From Lewinella sp. IMCC34191 (GTDB lineage: Bacteria; Bacteroidota; Bacteroidia; Chitinophagales; Saprospiraceae), in contig NZ_QNQZ01000006.1 in NCBI RefSeq assembly GCF_003390935.1, positions 124,001 to 188,000 of the forward strand: a stretch of DNA of 64,000 nt, in the 5' to 3' direction. A model generated the notes under the pieces. That model worked only from the letters and a program-made list of their open reading frames with translations, was not told the origin of the DNA and did not search any database. Position 1 is the stretch's first letter; each line of letters opens with the position of its first letter. Shown here in pieces: positions 50,802-61,039 of the stretch. Made by a program: the position numbers and the translations under genes.

Positions 50802-52013
50802 TCACCGCCCCGGTTCGAAGTAATTACCAAAGTACTCGGCCTGGTTAAAGGCTTCGATGACCTCCCGCTCCACCGGCGTGGCGGCAATCACCGGGTGGCG
50901 ATCCCACCATTTGGGCCGGTACTTTTTCGCGGACGCGGCCCGTAGATCGTCGAAGTCGGATTGCGCGTCCGTATCCGCCTGCCCGTTTACCGCTCGGGGT
51001 GGGAAGTTGAGGTACACGGAATTCACCTCCACCGCGTGCGCTTCCACGCCACGATCGGAATAGGAAAAGCTCGTCCGGGTCTGCATGGACTGGATCAAAC
51101 TGACCCGTTCCTCCGTCGAGCGGAACCGGATCGTAGCGGTCATCCGCGCCGGACTGAATGCCCCCCGTTCGGGTTGATCGAGTTCCAGTTGATCAAGGGA
51201 ATAGTCGGCCTGTAGTATTTCCGCCGTACGCTTGTCGATGTACAGGCGGGCCGCGATTACGGTTCCGGCGTTTACTTCCGCAGTGGGCAGCGCGTCGACC
51301 AGAATGACCTCCCCACTTTCTTTGGCTATCCGCCCGGCGATACGAAAATCGTAAAGGGGAAAGGCGGCCGGATTGACGGGGGTGACAAACCTATCGGGGT
51401 CGTAGACATCGTGGTGTACTTTCCAGCCCCGGGTCCAGTAGGAATGGTTGCCGAAGCCTATGCGACGCGGCGCGGGATCGATGGCGTAGCGGCCCGTCGT
51501 AACCTTCCAGTCTCCCATCCCCCGATTAGAATAACGGGTACGCACGAAATACTCCAGCAACTCCGTGTACCCTTCATCCTGTCGGGTGGTCTGCCGGTAA
51601 AAGCCTTCCCCCCGAAAAGATTGGTCCTGCTGAGCCTGCAAACGGGCATAAGCGCGCTCGACGAGTTGGAGCGCCTCGGTACCGTCGACCACCACCTGCG
51701 GAAGCTCGTGCACCTCCGGCTGCATACGGAGGTTGCCGCGATCCTCACTCACGGATGCCTCCAGGGTGCGGTACATAATATGATCGACCCGGACCTCGGC
51801 TACCGGTGTAGGCGCGGAGAGTACGTACTCCCCTAGCTCATTGGATACCGTGCCGCCGAAGTCGCAGGAAGGGCAGTAAAACGTAGCGTAGGGAATCGGG
51901 CCGCCGGTGGATGCGTCCAGTAGCTTACCACTGATTTGGTACACCGTGTCGGTTGGCTGGGATTGAGCAAACAGCCAGAACGGGAATACCAATAGACACA
52001 GGAATCTGAGCAA
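50802..52013 (-). CDS. Secreted protein with CarboxypepD_reg-like N-terminal domain
   Basis: 403 residues from a TTG at 52013, which gives a signal peptide (LLRFLCLLVFPFWLFAQ); a further TTG at 52067 would extend it without need. Residues ~25-100 form a carboxypeptidase-D regulatory-like beta domain (ISGKLLDASTGGPIPYATFY, GTVSNELGEYVLSAP), typical of the N-terminus of TonB-linked proteins. The rest (YARLQAQQDQSFRGEGFYRQT...) resembles DUF5686/DUF4384-less barrel-free proteins annotated as carboxypeptidase-like regulatory domain proteins. No TonB plug is present. Convergent with the sigma factor operon. Confidence 0.75.
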   Translation of the reverse strand: MLRFLCLLVFPFWLFAQSQPTDTVYQISGKLLDASTGGPIPYATFYCPSCDFGGTVSNELGEYVLSAPTPVAEVRVDHIMYRTLEASVSEDRGNLRMQPEVHELPQVVVDGTEALQLVERAYARLQAQQDQSFRGEGFYRQTTRQDEGYTELLEYFVRTRYSNRGMGDWKVTTGRYAIDPAPRRIGFGNHSYWTRGWKVHHDVYDPDRFVTPVNPAAFPLYDFRIAGRIAKESGEVILVDALPTAEVNAGTVIAARLYIDKRTAEILQADYSLDQLELDQPERGAFSPARMTATIRFRSTEERVSLIQSMQTRTSFSYSDRGVEAHAVEVNSVYLNFPPRAVNGQADTDAQSDFDDLRAASAKKYRPKWWDRHPVIAATPVEREVIEAFNQAEYFGNYFEPGR

Positions 52014-52184
52014 GGCGTTTGATTTGGAATGGTCAGCGTTAATTACGCTTACTAAAGGTGGGGGCAATTTCCTGATATAGCTAGGCGGGTAACGTTAAAG
52101 GACTTTTAATCCCGGCGGGCCCGCCTTGTCCCCGCACACGGGCGGCCCATGACACTACCGGATACTATTCACCGGCGCCCCGAC

Positions 52185-52192
52185 TAACTTGG
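52185..52192 (+). promoter_or_regulatory. -7-like element TAACTTGG
   Basis: Near match to TAnnTTTG, 21 nt before the ATG at 52213. Confidence 0.3.
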
Positions 52193-52212
52193 CAGGCCAG
52201 GTTTATGATCCC

Positions 52213-54852
52213 ATGCAAAAGACTTCTTTCTACTTACTGCTTATTCTTTTTCTAGCCGGTGTTGCCGCCTGCTCCGACGATGCGGAGCCGCGCGGGGCGG
52301 ATTTGGAAGAGCTGGACGGTTTCTACGGGCAGGCCGACTCCTCCTCGGCCAATAATCCGGTCCTGGTGATGGACACCATCGCCGGCCCGGAGATCGTCCC
52401 CAGCCCCGCCTGCCTGGCCGTGCTGCCCAATGGCGAGGTATTCGTCGGGGTGGATATGATGGGCTCGCTGGGGAAGGATCCTGGCAAGGGGAGCATCGTG
52501 CGGCTGGTGGATGCCGATAACGACGGGACCTACGAATCCCATAATGTCTTCGCGGAGGTCGATAATCCCCGGGGTTTGATGCCGGTCGGCGACAAGATCT
52601 ACGTCCTGCACACCCGCTTCGAGGAAGGCGCCGAAGTGGCCAGTACGATGGACCTGGTGGTCTTCGAGGATGCGGATGGCGACGGGGTAGCCGACGGGCC
52701 CGCCCAACCGCTGATCGAGAACATCAGTTCCCCCGCTCCGCTACAGGACCGCGGGACGGATCACGCCACGAACGGCATCCGGATGGGCATCGACGGCTGG
52801 ATCTACATCGCCGTGGGTGACTTCGGCTTTCACGACGCCACCGACCGCGACGGCACGAAACTGACCATGCTCGGCGGCGGTATCGTCCGCGTACGACCGG
52901 ACGGCACGGAAATGGAGGTGTACACCCACGGCACGCGCAACATTTACGACGTGGCGATCGACCCCTTCATGAACATCTATACCCGCGGCAACACCAACGA
53001 CGGCGGGGGCTGGAACATCCGTTTCCTCAACCACATCCAGAGCGGCGAGTACGGCTACCCTACCCTCTTCAAGCACTTCACCGACGAGATCATTCCCGCG
53101 CTGGTGGACGTCGGCGGTGGCTCCGGCGTAGGCAGCTACTTCATGGACGACGACCGCTGGCCCGCCCGCTACAACCACGTGCCCATGATGGCCGATTGGG
53201 GGCGCAACCAGTTGTACATCCACCGGGTGGAACGCGACGGCCCCGGCTTCGTCCAGCAGGAGGAAGAATTTATCGCCCTGCCCCAAATCACCGATATCGA
53301 CCTCGACGGCTCCGGCCGGATGTTCCTTTCGGCCTGGGACGGCGCCGGCTACCGGGGCAGCGATTCCAAGGGCTTCGTAGTGAAGGTGGTGCCCGAAGGA
53401 TGGACTTATGAGCCCTTCCCCGATCTGGAAAGCGCCGGTACGGAGGAATTGGGGGAAATGTTACGAGCAAATAACTCGGTCACCCGATTCCATGCGCAGC
53501 AACAAATCCTGCGCTCGCCGCCAAAAGAAGGGGCGGCAGTAGCGTGGGCGGTGGCCAGTGACGGGAGTCTGCCGCTGGAATCCCGCGTAGCCGGGATGTA
53601 TACCTATGCCCAGTTGACGTGCGGGGACGGTATCGATAACCTCCTCTCCCTGACGGAGGAAGACCGCATGCGGGAATTCGCACTGCGGGCACTGGCCGAC
53701 CGCAAGACCTGTACAGCTAACGTACCCCTGGATCCCTTCCTGGCCGGTGTGGACGACCCCAACCCCCGGGTTCGCGCCGCGGCCATTGTCGGCCTGGGTC
53801 GTTTGGGCAATAAGGATGCCGCCGAGACCCTGCTCACGGTGGAGGTACCCGAGTCTACCGAGGCTCCCGGGCTCGACGAAGAGGGTCCGCACGCTACCCC
53901 GAACGCCGGCATCATCCTGCCGCACCTGGCCGTGCAGGCCCTGACCCGGTTGGATGCCGTAACGGCTACGGTCGGGGCCATCCAAACCAACCCCCGCCTG
54001 GCCCTCTGGACGCTTCGCTACATGCACGATACCGAGGCCGTGGAAGGACTCATCCATGCTTACGAATCGAGTGACGACCGGCAGGTGAAGGACGGCATCC
54101 TCACCACCCTGGCGCGCCTGTACCACCGCGAAGCCCCCTACGCCGGAGACTGGTGGTGGAGCACGCGGCCCGATACCCACGGTCCGTACTACAAGGCCGA
54201 GGACTGGGAAGGATCGGAGCGCATCAAGGATTTTTTGTTGGCGGAGGCCGCGTCCGGGGATCGCGGATCCTTCTTCGCGCGACTCAACGAACGAAACCGG
54301 CTGGATCTGCCCAACCTCGGAACCATCGACGAGGCTGAACTCGCCGAGGAAGCCGAGGTGGATCTGGACGCCATCACGAGCAAGGAGGGCGAGGTCGGGA
54401 AAGCATCCATCGAGGACGTCATCCTGGCCATGGCCGAACTGGAGGGCAATCCCGCCCGCGGCGAAGAGCTGTTCACCGAGCAGGGCTGCGTAGCCTGCCA
54501 CGCCATCGACAAGGGCGAAGTACAGAAGGGCCCGTTCATGGGGCAGATCGGTTCCATCATGACCCGCGACCAGATCACCGAATCCATCCTCAAACCGAAC
54601 GCCTCCATTTCCCAGGGCTTTTCGACCTACCTGGTCGAGACGGCCGACAACGCCTACGTGGGCTTCGTCACCGCGGAATCCGCCGACGACCTTACCCTGC
54701 GTGACATCGGCGGCAACGCGACCGAGCTGAAGAAGGCCGACATCACCAACCGCGAAGAGCTGGATCAGTCCATGATGCCGACCGGCTTGGTGAACGGACT
54801 CTCCATGGAAGAGCTGGCCTCCCTGGTCACCTTCCTCGAAAAGCAGAAATAG
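52213..54852 (+). CDS. Lipoprotein with sorbosone-dehydrogenase-like propeller, HEAT repeats and cytochrome c
   Basis: 879 residues from the ATG at 52213 with lipoprotein signal MQKTSFYLLLILFLAGVAAC. Residues ~40-400 form a six-bladed propeller of the glucose/sorbosone dehydrogenase or PVC-type membrane-bound dehydrogenase kind (DRGTDHATNGIRMGIDGWIY, HGTRNIYDVAIDPFMN). Residues ~420-680 hold HEAT-type helices (PRVRAAAIVGLGRLGNKDAA). The C-terminal ~120 residues are a class I cytochrome c with EQGCVACHAIDKG (CxxCH) and SMMPTGLV as distal Met. It probably oxidises a sugar or polyol at the periplasmic face and passes electrons to its own heme. Full length. Confidence 0.88.
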   Translation: MQKTSFYLLLILFLAGVAACSDDAEPRGADLEELDGFYGQADSSSANNPVLVMDTIAGPEIVPSPACLAVLPNGEVFVGVDMMGSLGKDPGKGSIVRLVDADNDGTYESHNVFAEVDNPRGLMPVGDKIYVLHTRFEEGAEVASTMDLVVFEDADGDGVADGPAQPLIENISSPAPLQDRGTDHATNGIRMGIDGWIYIAVGDFGFHDATDRDGTKLTMLGGGIVRVRPDGTEMEVYTHGTRNIYDVAIDPFMNIYTRGNTNDGGGWNIRFLNHIQSGEYGYPTLFKHFTDEIIPALVDVGGGSGVGSYFMDDDRWPARYNHVPMMADWGRNQLYIHRVERDGPGFVQQEEEFIALPQITDIDLDGSGRMFLSAWDGAGYRGSDSKGFVVKVVPEGWTYEPFPDLESAGTEELGEMLRANNSVTRFHAQQQILRSPPKEGAAVAWAVASDGSLPLESRVAGMYTYAQLTCGDGIDNLLSLTEEDRMREFALRALADRKTCTANVPLDPFLAGVDDPNPRVRAAAIVGLGRLGNKDAAETLLTVEVPESTEAPGLDEEGPHATPNAGIILPHLAVQALTRLDAVTATVGAIQTNPRLALWTLRYMHDTEAVEGLIHAYESSDDRQVKDGILTTLARLYHREAPYAGDWWWSTRPDTHGPYYKAEDWEGSERIKDFLLAEAASGDRGSFFARLNERNRLDLPNLGTIDEAELAEEAEVDLDAITSKEGEVGKASIEDVILAMAELEGNPARGEELFTEQGCVACHAIDKGEVQKGPFMGQIGSIMTRDQITESILKPNASISQGFSTYLVETADNAYVGFVTAESADDLTLRDIGGNATELKKADITNREELDQSMMPTGLVNGLSMEELASLVTFLEKQK

Positions 54853-55080
54853 GATCGGGGGCTCCTCGCCCGCTACCCACGCACCCGACGGCGAATAGCC
54901 GGTCGCTTCCAAGGACAAAGCCGTTACACTCCTGTTTTTTCCTTCCAAACGGTAGATTTATCAAGCCGGACCGTCGAAAAACGGACGAAATGTGGCGCAG
55001 CGGCCGCGTACAGCTCTCTTTTTTCGGTATACTGTGAGGCAATTAAGAAAACGAACCAAGCGCCAATCCGTACATTTTAG

Positions 55081-55100
55081 TATTTTTGTCAAATTGACAA
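55081..55100 (+). promoter_or_regulatory. -7 element TATTTTTG overlapping palindrome TTGTCAA-A-TTGACAA
   Basis: TATTTTTG (55081-55088) fits TAnnTTTG exactly. TTGTCAA (55086-55092) and TTGACAA (55094-55100) are perfect inverted repeats with one central base, overlapping the end of the -7 element. A repressor bound there would block the promoter of the hemicellulose operon; the leader to the first ATG is ~110 nt. No regulator gene lies nearby within the window. Confidence 0.55.
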
Positions 55101-55145
55101 TTAAAACCGCCCGCCCGGGCTTCCGTTGTTTTCCCGTTTTGATAT

Positions 55146-55169
55146 GGGCGGCGGAGCGCAGGTATAAAG
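55146..55169 (-). repeat. Interspersed repeat copy in the operon leader
   Basis: GGGCGGCGGAGCGCAGG then TATAAAG, 40-63 nt before the first gene, thus inside the predicted leader. Confidence 0.65.
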
Positions 55170-55208
55170 CCTGGTCGCAAGCCGGCCGCCGCGGAACCGA
55201 ACACGATT

Positions 55209-56771
55209 ATGCAACAACACTTTATCGGTCTTTTGGCCCCGCTGCTCCTGTCTGCCTGCCTCACGGCTCAGCCGGACCGAGCCACTAACCCGCTGATTTA
55301 CGCCGACGTACCCGATATGTCGATGATCCGGGTAGGCGACACCTATTACATGAGCAGCACCACCATGCACATGAGTCCGGGGGTGCCGATCATGAAATCC
55401 GAGGACCTCAGCAACTGGGAACTGCTCGGTTACGCCTACGACACCCTGGTTAGCAACGACGCCATGAACCTGGAGAACGGCGCGAGTACCTACGGCCGCG
55501 GCTCCTGGGCCAGCAGCCTGGTGTACCACGACGGCACCTACTACGTGGCTACCTTTTCGGCCACGTCGGGGCTTACCCACGTGTATTCGACGGCCGACAT
55601 CGAAAACGGGGCCTGGGAGGAAACCACCTTCGCGCCCGCCCACCACGACCTGACGATGTACTTCGACGACGACGGTCGCGCCTATATGATCTGGGGCCAG
55701 GGAACGCTGTATATGAAAGAAATGCTGCCGGACCTCAGCGGCCCGCTGCCCGGCGGCCTCGATACCGTGCTCCTCGAAAACGCCAGTGCCCCCGCCGGCG
55801 ACAACATCATGCTCGGCGCCGAAGGCTCCCAGCTCTTCAAGCACGACGGTAAATACTACCTCTTCGACATCACCTGGCCGCGGGGCGGCATGCGGACCGT
55901 GGTCATCCACCGGGCGGACAAGATCACCGGGCCCTGGGAAGGGCGCGTAGCCCTGGAGGATCGCGGCATCGCGCAGGGCGGACTGATCGACACCCCCGAG
56001 GGCGACTGGTACGCCTACTTATTCCGCGATAACGGAGGAGTAGGCCGTATCCCCTACCTCACCCCGGTCACCTGGGAGGACGGCTGGCCCGTGCTCGGCG
56101 TGGACGGCAAGGTGCCCGATACCCTCGACCTGCCGGCCAATCCCACCCTGATTCCCGGCCTCGCCGCGTCCGACGAATTCAAACGCAAGAAAGGCGATCC
56201 GGACCTCGGGCTCGTCTGGCAGTGGAACCACAACCCCGACAACGCCAACTGGTCGGTCACCGATCGCAAGGGCTACCTGCGCATCCGGAACGGCCGTACG
56301 GACTCCAATTTCGTACAGACGCGCAACACGCTGACCCAACGTACCCTTGGCCCCACGAGCACCGGCTCCATCGCGGTAGACGTCTCTAAGCTAAACAACG
56401 GTGACGTGGCCGGGCTTGGCCTGCTGCAGAAGAATTACGGCTACGTAGCCGTGAAGCAGGACGGCGGCGCGCAACGCATCGTCATGGTGCAGGAGACCGA
56501 AGACGGAACGGAAGAAACGGAGGGCGTACCCTTCACCGGCAAAACGGTCTACTTCCGCGCCAGTTGCGACTTCCGCGAGCGCAAGGACGAGGCCCAGTTT
56601 TATTACAGCCTGGACGGCAACAACTGGATGGCCATCGGCGAACCGCTGAAGATGCCCTATACCCTGCCCCACTTTATGGGCTACCGCTTCGCCCTTTTCA
56701 CCTTTGCAACGGAGGAGCCGGGGGGCTACGCCGACTTCGACTGGTTCCGCATCACCGACACCTACGAATAA
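55209..56771 (+). CDS. Secreted GH43 beta-xylosidase/arabinofuranosidase (GH43_12-like)
   Basis: 520 residues with a signal peptide (MQQHFIGLLAPLLLSACLTAQ, also readable as a lipobox). The GH43 propeller spans ~25-320: NPLIYADVPDMSMIRVGDTYYMSST with the general-base Asp, PAHHDLTMYFDDDGRAYMIWG and LLGAEGSQLFKHDGKYYLFD with the acid Glu. The C-terminal ~190 residues are the beta-sandwich found in xylosidase subfamilies (QWNHNPDNANWSVTDRKGYL, DFDWFRITDTYE). It removes xylose or arabinose from xylo-oligosaccharides. First gene of a tight five-gene operon. Confidence 0.93.
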   Translation: MQQHFIGLLAPLLLSACLTAQPDRATNPLIYADVPDMSMIRVGDTYYMSSTTMHMSPGVPIMKSEDLSNWELLGYAYDTLVSNDAMNLENGASTYGRGSWASSLVYHDGTYYVATFSATSGLTHVYSTADIENGAWEETTFAPAHHDLTMYFDDDGRAYMIWGQGTLYMKEMLPDLSGPLPGGLDTVLLENASAPAGDNIMLGAEGSQLFKHDGKYYLFDITWPRGGMRTVVIHRADKITGPWEGRVALEDRGIAQGGLIDTPEGDWYAYLFRDNGGVGRIPYLTPVTWEDGWPVLGVDGKVPDTLDLPANPTLIPGLAASDEFKRKKGDPDLGLVWQWNHNPDNANWSVTDRKGYLRIRNGRTDSNFVQTRNTLTQRTLGPTSTGSIAVDVSKLNNGDVAGLGLLQKNYGYVAVKQDGGAQRIVMVQETEDGTEETEGVPFTGKTVYFRASCDFRERKDEAQFYYSLDGNNWMAIGEPLKMPYTLPHFMGYRFALFTFATEEPGGYADFDWFRITDTYE

Positions 56772-56781
56772 GATCGCTGGT

Positions 56782-61018
<4,237 letters not shown>

Positions 61019-61039
61019 TCCTTTCCCAACTTCTCCTTC

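Larger units (their letters stand above)
54853..55208. other. Upstream region of the hemicellulose operon
   Basis: 356 nt without a gene. It contains the promoter/operator at 55081-55100 and the repeat copy at 55146-55169. The stretch 54940-55100 is more AT-rich than the flanking genes. Confidence 0.6.
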
